From the NCBI RefSeq assembly GCF_037153975.1, contig NZ_JBBAYJ010000012.1:1-64000 (forward strand): DNA of 64,000 nt, given 5' to 3'. Each line of letters starts with the position of its first letter. The first letter of the stretch is position 1. The notes beneath the pieces were generated by a model, which was not told the DNA's origin, did not search any database, and saw nothing but the letters and a program-made list of their open reading frames with translations. Made by a program: the position numbers and the translations under genes. Source of the DNA: Aquipuribacter sp. SD81 (GTDB taxonomy: Bacteria > Actinomycetota > Actinomycetes > Actinomycetales > JBBAYJ01). Positions 35,781 through 45,618 of this stretch are shown one piece after another.

Positions 35781-36140
35781 ATGCCCGCCTCCTCGGCCAC
35801 CGCCCGCCAGACGTCGCCGCTCGCGTGCTGCGCCCCGCTGGTCCGCGCGCCGCTCGACGCCGGGACCGCGGACACCGTCGCGCGGACGCTCAAGGCCGTC
35901 GCCGACCCCGCCCGGCTCCGGCTGCTGTCGCTGGTCGCCGCGTCGGAGGGACAGGAGGCGTGCGTGTGCGACCTGGTGGACGCGGTCGACCTGAGCCAGC
36001 CGACGGTCTCGCACCACCTCAAGGTCCTCGTCGAGGCGGGTCTGCTGGTCCGCGAGAAGCGCGGCGTGTGGGCGTGGTTCGGGCTGGTGCCCGAGGCTCT
36101 CGACGACCTCGCGCGGGTGCTGGCGGCACCCGCGACCTGA
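35781..36140 (+). CDS. arsR: ArsR-family metalloid-responsive repressor
   Basis: The 119-residue winged helix has the ArsR/SmtB core KAVADPARLRLLSLVAA and SQPTVSHHLKVLVEAGLL. Two thiol sites are visible: an N-terminal Cys16-Cys17 pair (LACCAPL), as in corynebacterial ArsR, and Cys61-x-Cys63 (ACVCDL) at the classical E. coli-type position. Binding of As(III) would release the operator at 35726-35759. ATG 35781 is used; a start at 35757 would lie inside the operator. Confidence 0.93.
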   Translation: MPASSATARQTSPLACCAPLVRAPLDAGTADTVARTLKAVADPARLRLLSLVAASEGQEACVCDLVDAVDLSQPTVSHHLKVLVEAGLLVREKRGVWAWFGLVPEALDDLARVLAAPAT

Positions 36141-36152
36141 GCCAGGGCCCCC

Positions 36153-36839
36153 TCAGGCGGCAGGCACCCCGATATCCTCGAGCAGCCGGCGGACGCGGCG
36201 CTCGATCTCGTCCCGGAGCGGGCGCACCTCGTCGACGGCCTTGCCCGCGGGGTCCTCGAGCACCCACTCCTCGTAACGCTTGCCCGGGAAGACCGGGCAC
36301 GCGTCCCCGCAGCCCATGGTGATGACGACGTCCGCCGCGCGCACGGTCTCGTCGGTCCACGGCTTGGGGAACTCGCCCGAGATGTCGACGCCGCGCTCGC
36401 GCATGGCCTGCACGGCGGCGGGGTTGACCACCGTCCCGGGCTCCGAGCCGCCGGACCACGCCACCGCACGGTCTCCCGCGAGCTGCTGGAAGAAGCCCAT
36501 GGCCATCTGCGACCGACCGGCGTTGTGCGTGCAGAGGAAGAGGACGGTGGGCAGGCCGTCGTCGTGGCGACCCTCGATCCGCGCCAGCGCGCGCAGCCGC
36601 TGCCGCGCGAAACGCTCGGCCATCAGGGGCAGGAACCGCGCGACGGTGGCGCGCTCGGCGAACTGGTCGTAGCTGGACACGAGGAACCGCTCGATGGTCC
36701 CGGCGCCGTAGACGCCCGCGAAGTCGTCCGCGAGCCGGGTCGCGGCGGTCCGCAGCGCGACCTGCTGGTCGAGGTCGATCCCGGCCCGACGGTGCAGCCG
36801 CGAGAGCGTCGCCCCCGAGTCGTGGTGGGTGTCGGTCAT
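36153..36839 (-). CDS. arsC: Arsenate reductase (LMW-phosphatase type) with three-helix N-terminal domain
   Basis: The 228-residue protein has an N-terminal helical domain (about 15-85), matching the three-helix-bundle dimerisation domain found in actinobacterial ArsCs. The LMW-phosphatase fold follows, with P-loop CTHNAGRS (Cys103 to Arg109), MGCGDACPVFPGKRYEEW and the DPAG acid loop. It probably reduces arsenate via mycothiol/mycoredoxin in the cytoplasm. ATG 36839 follows GAGGAG and lies 12 bp after the ArsR-ArsC fusion gene, so the two form an operon. Confidence 0.9.
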   Translation of the reverse strand: MTDTHHDSGATLSRLHRRAGIDLDQQVALRTAATRLADDFAGVYGAGTIERFLVSSYDQFAERATVARFLPLMAERFARQRLRALARIEGRHDDGLPTVLFLCTHNAGRSQMAMGFFQQLAGDRAVAWSGGSEPGTVVNPAAVQAMRERGVDISGEFPKPWTDETVRAADVVITMGCGDACPVFPGKRYEEWVLEDPAGKAVDEVRPLRDEIERRVRRLLEDIGVPAA

Positions 36840-36851
36840 GGTGCGGGCTCC

Positions 36852-37538
36852 TCAGGTGGGTGGGTCCGCGAGGGCCCGGCCGAGCCGGTCGACGCGGGCG
36901 GTGATGTCGAGGAGCGCGTCCTCGAAGGCGTCGTCGGTGCCGACCCGGACGGGGTCCGGCACCGACCAGTGCAGGTCGACGGGTCGTGCGGCGGCGAGCG
37001 AGGTCTCGTAGGCGCCGTCGCAGACCGCGACCACGAGGTCGTCCGCCCGCACGACGTCGTCGACGTGCGCCGGAGTGCGACCGGTGAGGTCGAGGCCGTG
37101 CCGGGCGGCCGCCGCGACCGCCCCCGGGTGCACCTCCGGTGCGGGCTCGGTGCCGGCGCTCGCCGCCGCCAGCCGCGAGGCACGCGTGAAGGCGACCGCG
37201 GCGAGGTGGGAGCGCGCGGAGCTGTGGGTGCAGACGAACACGACCCGCGGGGCGCTGCGCGCGGTGGGCACCGCGAGCGAGGCGTCGAGGAGCGTCACGT
37301 ACGTGCGACGCCGGTCGCCCTCGGAGCGGCGCCGGGCCACGATTCCGGCCCCCTCGAGCACCTTGAGGTGGTGCGCGAGCAGGTTGCCGGGCACACCGAG
37401 CGCCGCCGCGAGCTCGCCCGGCGCGAGGTCACCGAGGGCGAGCAGGTCGACGGCATGCAGCCGCGTCGGGTCGGCGAGCGCGGCGTGCACCGCGGCCCGC
37501 CGCCGCAGGCCCGCCGCCGCGCTGTCGTCGCCACCCAC
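36852..37538 (-). CDS. ArsR-type regulator fused to an LMW-phosphatase (ArsC-like) domain
   Basis: The 228-residue fusion has a winged helix at about 10-88 (HAALADPTRLHAVDLLALGD, NLLAHHLKVLEGAGIVARRR). An LMW-phosphatase domain follows at about 97-225, with P-loop CTHSSARS (Cys103 to Arg109) and an acid-loop Asp in SVPDPVRV. The HTH part lacks the Cys pairs of the neighbouring ArsR, so any sensing may go through the phosphatase domain. GTG 37538 opens VGGDDSAAAG. A much longer upstream reading overlaps the aquaporin gene and is rejected. Confidence 0.88.
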   Translation of the reverse strand: MGGDDSAAAGLRRRAAVHAALADPTRLHAVDLLALGDLAPGELAAALGVPGNLLAHHLKVLEGAGIVARRRSEGDRRRTYVTLLDASLAVPTARSAPRVVFVCTHSSARSHLAAVAFTRASRLAAASAGTEPAPEVHPGAVAAAARHGLDLTGRTPAHVDDVVRADDLVVAVCDGAYETSLAAARPVDLHWSVPDPVRVGTDDAFEDALLDITARVDRLGRALADPPT

Positions 37539-37551
37539 GCGCCCAGCCTGA

Positions 37552-37586
37552 CGCTCAGCCGGTATTGAGTCAAGACTTGTTGAGCG
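37552..37586. promoter_or_regulatory. Operator-like repeats between the fusion and aquaporin genes
   Basis: CGCTCA (37552-37557) and TGAGCG (37581-37586) are exact inverted arms. Inside lies TTGAGTCAA (37565-37573), an odd-centred palindrome in an AT-richer stretch with TTGTTGAG beside it. It separates the divergent fusion and aquaporin genes and is a plausible site for the fusion's HTH domain. Confidence 0.55.
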
Positions 37587-37625
37587 AAATTGGACAGCCG
37601 TCCGTTCCTGCGGCAGCATCCGACC

Positions 37626-38381
37626 GTGCCCCTCGCGCCGGTCGACGACCTGTCCCCCGACGCCGTCGCCGGACGCCGACGGACGCTGCTGCGCAAGGCG
37701 CTCGCCGAGCTCGTGGGCACCGCGCTGCTCCTCGCGACCGTCGTCGGCTCGGGCGTCGCGGCCACCCGACTGACCCCCGACGACGTCGGCGCGCAGCTGC
37801 TGTACAACTCCGTCGCCACGGGCGCGGTCCTCACCGCCCTCATCCTCGCCCTCGGGCCCGTGTCGGCGGCGTTCAACCCGGTGGTGACGCTCGTCGAGCG
37901 AGCGCTCGGCGCCCTCGACAACCGCAGCGCAGCGGCGCTCGTCGCGGCGCAGTGCCTCGGCGGCGCCGGCGGCGTCGTGCTCGCCAACCTCATGTTCGAG
38001 CTGCCGGCCGTGTCGACCGCGACCACCGTCCGGTCCGGTCCGGGCATGTGGCTCGCCGAGGTCGTCGCCACCTTCGGGCTCGTCCTCGTGGTGTTCGGCG
38101 TCGTCCGCACGGGTCAGACCCGGCACGTCGCGGTCGCCGTCGGCGCGTACATCACCGCCGCGTACTGGTTCACCAGCTCCACGAGCTTCGCCAACCCCGC
38201 CGTCACGCTGGCCCGCACCCTCTCGGACACCTTCGCCGGCATCGCCCCGGCCTCGGTCCCGCCGTTCGTCCTCGCCCAGCTCGCCGGCGGCGCCGTCGCG
38301 CTGCTCGTCGTCCGCGTGCTCCACCCCGACCCCCGGGCGGCCGCGCGCGCGGTCGTCCACCACGCCGAGGAGGCCCCGTGA
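37626..38381 (+). CDS. Aquaporin/aquaglyceroporin (arsenic-cluster type)
   Basis: The 251-residue MIP channel has six transmembrane helices and two half-helix loops, NPV at 84-86 (AAFNPVVTL) and NPA at 190-192 (FANPAVTLAR). In the AqpS paradigm of Sinorhizobium, such a channel in an ars operon lets arsenite produced by ArsC flow out down its gradient. GTG 37626 is used, since the TTG at 37590 is unlikely. The GTGA overlap with the next arsC indicates coupling of reduction and exit. Confidence 0.9.
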   Translation: MPLAPVDDLSPDAVAGRRRTLLRKALAELVGTALLLATVVGSGVAATRLTPDDVGAQLLYNSVATGAVLTALILALGPVSAAFNPVVTLVERALGALDNRSAAALVAAQCLGGAGGVVLANLMFELPAVSTATTVRSGPGMWLAEVVATFGLVLVVFGVVRTGQTRHVAVAVGAYITAAYWFTSSTSFANPAVTLARTLSDTFAGIAPASVPPFVLAQLAGGAVALLVVRVLHPDPRAAARAVVHHAEEAP

Positions 38382-38812
38382 CCCACCCGCCCACCGACCG
38401 GCCCACCGACCGGCCCCGCCCGTCCGTCCTGTTCGCCTGCGTCCACAACGGCGGGCGCTCGCTCGCCGCGAAGGTGCTGACCGAGCACCACGCGGCCGGC
38501 GCCGTCGAGGTCCGCTCGGCCGGCTCGCAGCCCGGGACCGACCTCAACCCCGTCGTGGTCCAGGTCCTGCACGAGCGGGGCCTGTCGACCGAGGGCGAGC
38601 GACCGAGCCTGCTGACCCGCGAGGGCGTGGAGGCCGCGGACGTCGTCGTGACGATGGGCTGCGGGGAGGCGTGCCCGTTCGTGCCGGGGAAGCGGTACGA
38701 GGACTGGGAGCTCACCGACCCCAAGGGCCGGGACCTCGAGACGGTCCGGGGGATCGTCGAGGAGATCGACCGTCGGGTGCAGCGGCTCGTCGCCGAGCTC
38801 ACCGCCGGCTGA
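38378..38812 (+). CDS. arsC: Arsenate reductase (LMW-phosphatase type)
   Basis: The 144-residue single-domain enzyme has P-loop CVHNGGRS (Cys21 to Arg27), MGCGEACPFVPGKRYEDW and acid loop LTDPKG. The CGxAC pair is shared with the other cluster ArsC (36153) and resembles corynebacterial mycothiol-dependent ArsC. It starts with GTG overlapping the aquaporin stop. It is followed by a long inverted repeat that probably terminates transcription. Confidence 0.92.
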   Translation: MTHPPTDRPTDRPRPSVLFACVHNGGRSLAAKVLTEHHAAGAVEVRSAGSQPGTDLNPVVVQVLHERGLSTEGERPSLLTREGVEAADVVVTMGCGEACPFVPGKRYEDWELTDPKGRDLETVRGIVEEIDRRVQRLVAELTAG

Positions 38813-38852
38813 GCGCTCGGGCGGCGCGCACGGACCGAGGGCCCGGCCCGGC

Positions 38853-38931
38853 CCGGCCCGGACGAAGGACCCGACGCCCGGGCGCGACATCAGGACGGCC
38901 GTCCCGAGCACCGCTCCTTCGTCCGGGCCGG
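38853..38931. terminator. 17-bp perfect inverted repeat between convergent arsC and rlmB
   Basis: The left arm, 38853-38869 (CCGGCCCGGACGAAGGA), and right arm, 38915-38931, are exact reverse complements. They are separated by 45 nt that contain a smaller GACGGCCGTC palindrome. The position between converging genes fits bidirectional termination. Confidence 0.65.
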
Positions 38932-38966
38932 CAGCGGCAGCCCCGACCGGGCTGCCGCGCGGCGGG

Positions 38967-39991
38967 TCAGCGCTGCTGCGCGACCGCGTACAGCGCGATG
39001 CCCGCGGCCACGCCGGCGTTGAGCGACTCCGTCGCGGCGTGCATGGGGATCGACACCACCACGTCGCACGTGTCGCGCACGAGCCGCGACAGCCCCTCCC
39101 CCTCCGCCCCGACCACGAGGCACACGCCGGTGCCGGCCGTGTCGAGCTCGGGCAGGTTCATGTCGCCGCCGGCGTCGAGGCCGACGACCATGAGGCCGGC
39201 GTCCTTGTACTGCTGCAGCGCCCGCACGAGGTTCGCCGCCCGGGCGACGGGCACGCGCACGGCGGCGCCGGCGCTGGACTTCCACGCGCCCGCGGTCATG
39301 CTCGCGCTGCGCCGCGCCGGCACGACGACGCCGGCCGCGCCGAACGCCGCGGCCGAGCGCACGACCGCGCCCAGGTTGCGGGGGTCGGTGATGCCGTCGA
39401 GCGCGACCACGACGACGTCGGAGCGGCGCCGGCCCTGCAGCAGGTCGTCGGGGTGGGAGTAGGAGTACGCGGGGATCTGGAGCGCGACGCCCTGGTGCAC
39501 GGCACCGTCGGTGAGGCGGTCGAGGTCGTGCTTCGTGACGTTGAGCACCGACAGGCCCGCGTCGGCGGCGGCCTGCAGCGCCTCCTTGACCCGGGCGTCG
39601 GCCTCGACGGTGTCCTGCACGTAGAACCCGCTCGCGGGCACACCCGCCCGCAGCGCCTCGACGACGGAGTTGCGCCCGGCCACGTACTCCGCGCCCGTGC
39701 CGGCCCGGCGGCGCGGGCCGGTCGGGCGGCCGCCGGACGTGCGCCCACCGGTCGACCGCGAGCCGGCCGGGGCGCCCTTGCGCATGCCGGCGCGGGACTT
39801 CGCGTCGCGCTCCGCCTTCTTCGCCGCCTTCTCCCGCGCGACCTTCTTGTCGTGCGCGGGGTGGCTGACGCGGTCCTCGGCCTTGGGCGTCGGCCCGCGG
39901 CCCTCGAGCCCGCGACGGCGCTGGCCGCCGCTGCCGACGCCGCTGCGACCGGCCTTGCGCACCGCGCCGCGGCGCTGGGAGTTGCCCGCCA

Positions 39992-39992
<1 letters not shown>
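38967..39992 (-). CDS. rlmB: 23S rRNA (guanosine-2'-O-)-methyltransferase RlmB-like (SpoU/TrmH family)
   Basis: The 341-residue protein has a basic, low-complexity N-terminal extension (about 1-100), common in actinomycete RlmB. A substrate-binding domain ([11 protein letters not shown]) and a SPOUT methyltransferase follow: motif 1 [17 protein letters not shown], motif 2 [10 protein letters not shown], motif 3 [18 protein letters not shown]. It methylates a ribosomal guanosine using SAM through a knotted fold. The ATG overlaps the cysS stop (TGATG), a conserved actinobacterial pairing. Confidence 0.93.
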
Positions 39993-41458
<1,466 letters not shown>

Positions 41459-41493
41459 CGGCCAAGCCTACGGGCGCCGCGCCGCGCCTCCCC

Positions 41494-42474
41494 TCACGCG
41501 CCCGCGCCGCCGAGGGCCCGGGCGGCGGCCGTGCGCTGCGCGGCCGAGCGCGGGACCGCGCCGGTGCTCTCCGCCAGGGCGTCGGCCCGCGCGTGGAGCA
41601 GGTCGACGAGCGCGCGCACCGACCGGTCGTCGTCGTAGGCGGCGCGGTCGACGAGCACGCGCAGCTCCCGGGCCAGCGGACCGTAGGAGCCGTCGTCGAC
41701 GCTGCGCGCGTCCGACGCGACGCAGCCGTCGCCGAGGTCGACCGCGACCGCACGCACCCCCGCGGCACGCCCCGCGTACGACGAGGGCACGACGCCGACG
41801 CCGCCGGGGCTCGCGGCCACGCCCTCGACCACGACGGCGTCGTCCTCGCTGCGGGCGGCGTCGGGGCGCAGCGGACCGCCGTCGAGGACCTCGGCCGCGA
41901 ACACCTCGGCGGTGCCGCTCGCGGGCCCGGGCGCGTAGGGCGCGAGTGCGACCTCGGGCAGGCCGTCCCGCACCTCGGCCCACGTGGCGGGTGGGTCGTC
42001 GGACGACCACAGGCGGGCGAGCTCTGTCCCGGTGAGGCAGCGCACCCAGTCGTTGCGGGCCGGGACGACGACCGCGACGCCGTCGCGCGCGAGCACCACC
42101 TCGACCGGCTCGACGCCCGCCGCCTCGCACGCGGCCAGCTCCTCGGCGGTGGGCTCGCGCGAGGCCATGGCGACCTCGACGGCGTCGGGGGTCGCAGGCG
42201 CGCACAGCCGCCGGAGCCCGTCCGCGGTCCCGGTGACGGCGACGTCCACCTGCACGCCCGGCTCCACGTCGCCGACCAGGTCGGCGGCACCGGCCCGCAC
42301 GAGCGGCGCGAGGGACGACGACCCCGCGACCCGCACCGTGCCGGTGAGGCCCTGCGTCGCGGGCGGGCCGTCGCTGCAGGCGGCGAGCGCCACGGCCGTC
42401 GCGGACAGCAGCAGGGCCGCCACCGCCGGCCGGGACCGGCGCGTGGCGGCCCCACGGGGTGCCGCTGCGCTCAC
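41494..42474 (-). CDS. PstS-like phosphate-binding lipoprotein (second copy)
   Basis: The 326-residue protein has a signal with lipobox LAAC. A PBP-like domain follows, with GTVRVAGSSSLAPLVRAGAADL and GPASGTAEVF, comparable to phosphate-contacting loops of PstS. It is diverged from the pstS at 45619 and shorter. It lies downstream of pstB on the same strand, 46 bp away. It could be a PstS paralogue with different affinity, or a sensor. GTG 42474 is the start; a longer reading runs into pstB. Confidence 0.75.
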   Translation of the reverse strand: MSAAAPRGAATRRSRPAVAALLLSATAVALAACSDGPPATQGLTGTVRVAGSSSLAPLVRAGAADLVGDVEPGVQVDVAVTGTADGLRRLCAPATPDAVEVAMASREPTAEELAACEAAGVEPVEVVLARDGVAVVVPARNDWVRCLTGTELARLWSSDDPPATWAEVRDGLPEVALAPYAPGPASGTAEVFAAEVLDGGPLRPDAARSEDDAVVVEGVAASPGGVGVVPSSYAGRAAGVRAVAVDLGDGCVASDARSVDDGSYGPLARELRVLVDRAAYDDDRSVRALVDLLHARADALAESTGAVPRSAAQRTAAARALGGAGA

Positions 42475-42520
42475 GCGGAGCAGTATGCGGTGCCGCGCGT
42501 CGCCGCCCGGTCGACGCCGC

Positions 42521-43300
42521 TCAGCCGAAGCGGCCCGAGATGTAGTCGTTGGTCGCCTGCACCGACGGGTTGGAGAACATCGTCGTGGTCGTGTCCATCT
42601 CGATGAGCCGGCCGGGCTTGCCGGTCCCCGCGATGTTGAAGAACGCCGTCCGGTCGGACACGCGGGCGGCCTGCTGCATGTTGTGCGTGACGATGACGAT
42701 CGTGTACTGCTCCTTGAGCTCCTGGATGAGGTCCTCGATCGCGAGCGTCGAGATGGGGTCCAGGGCGGAGCACGGCTCGTCCATGAGCAGGACCTCGGGC
42801 TCGACCGCGATGGCGCGGGCGATGCACAGGCGCTGCTGCTGACCACCGGACAGGCTCGAGCCGGACTCGTCGAGGCGGTCCTTGACCTCGTTCCACAGGT
42901 TGGCGCCCTGGAGCGCCTTCTCGACCTTCTCGTCGGCCACCTTCTTGCTCATGCGCTTGGCGTTGAGCTTGTAGCCGGCGATGACGTTGTCGTAGATCGA
43001 CATCGTCGGGAACGGGTTCGGCCGCTGGAAGACCATGCCGATCTGGCGGCGCACGTCGACCGGGTCGGTCGTCGGGGCGTAGAGGTTCTGCCCGTCGACG
43101 AGGACCTCGCCCGTGACGTACGCGCCCTTGATGGCCTCGTGCATGCGGTTGAGGGACCGGATGAAGGTCGACTTGCCGCACCCGGACGGGCCGATGAAGG
43201 CCGTCACCGAGCGGGGCTCGATGACCATGGAGACGTCCTCGACGGCCTTGAACTTGCCGTAGTAGATGTCGAGGTCGTTGACCTCGATGCGCTTGGACAC
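42521..43300 (-). CDS. pstB: Phosphate ABC importer ATPase PstB
   Basis: The 259-residue ATPase has Walker [10 protein letters not shown], the PstB-specific [16 protein letters not shown], signature LSGGQQQRL and Walker [17 protein letters not shown] hydrolysis drives high-affinity phosphate uptake through PstC and PstA. GTG 43300 follows AGAGGA and lies 14 bp after pstA. Length is typical. Confidence 0.97.
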   Translation of the reverse strand: MSKRIEVNDLDIYYGKFKAVEDVSMVIEPRSVTAFIGPSGCGKSTFIRSLNRMHEAIKGAYVTGEVLVDGQNLYAPTTDPVDVRRQIGMVFQRPNPFPTMSIYDNVIAGYKLNAKRMSKKVADEKVEKALQGANLWNEVKDRLDESGSSLSGGQQQRLCIARAIAVEPEVLLMDEPCSALDPISTLAIEDLIQELKEQYTIVIVTHNMQQAARVSDRTAFFNIAGTGKPGRLIEMDTTTTMFSNPSVQATNDYISGRFG

Positions 43301-43314
43301 GGTGGGTGTTCCTC

Positions 43315-44526
43315 TCAGCGTCCGGTCTTCGGGGCGAACAGGAAGGCGATGAGGCGGCCGATGCCGTTGAGCAGCATCACGATGAGGATGAGGACGAGCG
43401 CCGCGGTCCACGCCCGGTCGAGGAACGCCTCCGGCGGCAGCCCGCGGCGCACGAACTGGTCGTAGGCGAAGACCGGGAGCGTCGACATGCGCCCGCCGAA
43501 CACGTCGAAGTTGAACCCCACGGTGAACCCGAGCGTGATGAGCAGCGGGGCGGTCTCGCCGATGATGCGGGCGATCGCGATCGTGATGCCCGCGACGATG
43601 CCGCCGATCGCGGTCGGCATGACGACCTTGACGATCGTGCGCCAGCGCGGGACGCCGAGGGCGTAGGAGGCCTCGCGGAGCTCGTCCGGCACGAGCTTGA
43701 GCATCTCCTCGCACGAGCGGATGACGACCGGCGTCATGAGCACCGACAGCGCCACCGCACCGGCGATGCCGGAGCGGTGGCCGGGGTCGCCCAGCAGGGT
43801 GGAGAACAGCGCGAAGGCGAACAGCCCGGCCACGATCGACGGGATTCCGGTCATGACGTCGACGAGGAAGGTGATGGCCGCCTTGAGCGGGCCGCGCCCG
43901 TACTCCACGAGCCACACGGCGGCGAGCAGGCCGACCGGCACGGAGATGAGGGCGGCGAGGCCGGTGACGACGAGCGTGCCGACGATCGCGTGCGCGGCAC
44001 CGCCGCCCTCGCCGACGACCCCGGCCATGGTCTGGGTGAAGAACGCGACGTCGAAGCGGGCGACGCCGTTGGTGACGACCGTCCACACGAGCGAGACCAG
44101 CGGCGCCATCGCGAGGACGAAGGCGATGGTGACGAGCGAGGTGACGACGCGGTCCTTCGCCCGGCGCGGCCCCTCGACGCTGCGGGCGAGCGCGAAGATC
44201 CCGACGGTGTAGACGAGCGCGGTGAGCGCCGCGAGGCCGGTCCAGCTGAACGCCCCGGCGAGGACGAGGCCCCCGGCGCTCAGGGCGGCCGCCACGAGCA
44301 GCAGCGCCTGCGGCAGCCGGCGCGGCAGGATGCCGGACCCGCCGAGACCGCCCGTGGCGGGTGGCGGGGTCGCGGGCGCGCCGCCCGGCACGCCGAAGCG
44401 CTCGGGCGTGAGGCCGCTCGTGTCGGCCGGGGCCGCGACCCGCTGGCCGGGCTGCTGCGGACGGGGGTCGGTGGACGGCCCGGCGTCGGCCGTGGTCCGG
44501 GCGTCGGTCCCGCGGTCGGTGCTCAT
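43315..44526 (-). CDS. pstA: Phosphate ABC importer permease PstA
   Basis: The 403-residue protein is longer than the usual 280-300 because of a disordered Pro/Ala N-terminal tail (about 1-70) plus two extra helices before the six-helix core. The core shows [13 protein letters not shown] and the EAA loop [25 protein letters not shown] 44526 overlaps the pstC stop by 4 bp. It forms the phosphate pore with PstC. Confidence 0.95.
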   Translation of the reverse strand: MSTDRGTDARTTADAGPSTDPRPQQPGQRVAAPADTSGLTPERFGVPGGAPATPPPATGGLGGSGILPRRLPQALLLVAAALSAGGLVLAGAFSWTGLAALTALVYTVGIFALARSVEGPRRAKDRVVTSLVTIAFVLAMAPLVSLVWTVVTNGVARFDVAFFTQTMAGVVGEGGGAAHAIVGTLVVTGLAALISVPVGLLAAVWLVEYGRGPLKAAITFLVDVMTGIPSIVAGLFAFALFSTLLGDPGHRSGIAGAVALSVLMTPVVIRSCEEMLKLVPDELREASYALGVPRWRTIVKVVMPTAIGGIVAGITIAIARIIGETAPLLITLGFTVGFNFDVFGGRMSTLPVFAYDQFVRRGLPPEAFLDRAWTAALVLILIVMLLNGIGRLIAFLFAPKTGR

Positions 44527-45479
44527 CCGGCGGCTCCCGAGAAGCCGCGCGAGGCGATCCAGCGCGCGGCGTAGTTGACGAGGAAGGTGAGGACGAAGAG
44601 GACGAGGCCGGAGGCGATGAGCTCGCTCACCCCGATGCCGGTCGCCTCGGGGAAGTTCAGCGCGATGTTCGCGGGGATCGTCGAGGGGTTCTCGGAGCTG
44701 ATGAGGTTCCACGTGAAGATCGCCGGGTTGACCGACAGCACGAGGGTGACGGCGAGCGTCTCGCCGAGCGCGCGGCCGAGGCCGAGCATGGCCCCCGAGA
44801 TCACGCCGGAGCGACCGTACGGCAGCACGGCCATCCTGATCATCTCCCAGCGCGTGGCGCCGAGCGCGAGCGCGGCCTCCTCGTGCAGGCGTGGCGTCTG
44901 CAGGAAGACCTCGCGGCAGACGGCCGTCATGATCGGCAGGATCATGACGGCGAGCACGAGGGACGCCGTCAGCATGACGCGACCGGACGTCGCGGTCGGA
45001 CCGGCGAAGAGCGGGACGAAGCCGAGGTTGGCCTCCAGCCACTGGAACGCGGGCACGAGGTACTGGCCGAACACGACGAAGCCCCAGAAGCCGAAGACGA
45101 CGCTGGGGATGGCGGCGAGCAGGTCGATGACGTAGCCGAAGGTCTTGGCGACCCGGCGCGGGGCGTAGTGCGAGATGTAGAGCGCGATGCCGACCGCGAC
45201 GGGCGCCGCGAACAGCAGCGCGAGCACGGACGCGAGGATCGTGCCCGCCAGGAGCGGCCAGACGTAGGCGGCGAAGCCCTGCTCGCGGGTGATCTCCTCG
45301 GGGTCGGCCGTGAGGGCGGGCAGCCCCTCGAGCGTGAGGAAGATCGCGACGCCCGCGAGGGTGAGCAGGATGAGCAGCGCCGCGACGAGCGTCGCGCCGG
45401 AGAAGATCCGGTCGCCGGGGCGCTGCGGCGCCTTCTGCTGCTCGGCGAGTGGTGCCGCCGGCTGGGTGTCAGTCGTCAT
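44523..45479 (-). CDS. pstC: Phosphate ABC importer permease PstC
   Basis: The 318-residue protein has six core transmembrane helices, PstC-typical [17 protein letters not shown], and the EAA loop [25 protein letters not shown] 45479 follows AAGGA. I prefer it to an in-frame alternative at 45500. It is separated from pstS by 139 bp that contain a strong hairpin, so it is probably expressed by readthrough from the pstS promoter. Confidence 0.95.
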   Translation of the reverse strand: MTTDTQPAAPLAEQQKAPQRPGDRIFSGATLVAALLILLTLAGVAIFLTLEGLPALTADPEEITREQGFAAYVWPLLAGTILASVLALLFAAPVAVGIALYISHYAPRRVAKTFGYVIDLLAAIPSVVFGFWGFVVFGQYLVPAFQWLEANLGFVPLFAGPTATSGRVMLTASLVLAVMILPIMTAVCREVFLQTPRLHEEAALALGATRWEMIRMAVLPYGRSGVISGAMLGLGRALGETLAVTLVLSVNPAIFTWNLISSENPSTIPANIALNFPEATGIGVSELIASGLVLFVLTFLVNYAARWIASRGFSGAAG

Positions 45480-45536
45480 GGGGGTGTCCTTCGGCCGCAA
45501 CGGGGAGGGGCGCGGGAGAGGGGGGCGGCGCAGGGA

Positions 45537-45566
45537 CGGGCGGCCACCGAAGATGGTGGCCGCCCG
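45537..45566 (-). terminator. Intra-operon hairpin between pstS and pstC
   Basis: CGGGCGGCCACC (45537-45548) and GGTGGCCGCCCG (45555-45566) pair perfectly over 12 bp around a 6-nt loop. It lies about 50 bp after the pstS stop. Its likely role is partial termination or 3'-end protection, giving more PstS than permease. Confidence 0.8.
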
Positions 45567-45618
45567 ACCCCCGTCCGGTCCAGAGACGTGTCAGCGGTTG
45601 GTCAGAACCGCGCCGGCG

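Noticed and set aside
36852-38363. 503-residue minus-strand protein extending the ArsR-ArsC fusion upstream
   Set aside because: The extra N-terminal part is antisense to the aquaporin gene and is Arg/Gly/Asp low-complexity. GTG 37538 gives a normal two-domain protein.
41494-42846. 450-residue form of the second PstS-like protein
   Set aside because: The extension is pstB read out of frame. GTG 42474 directly precedes a normal lipoprotein signal.
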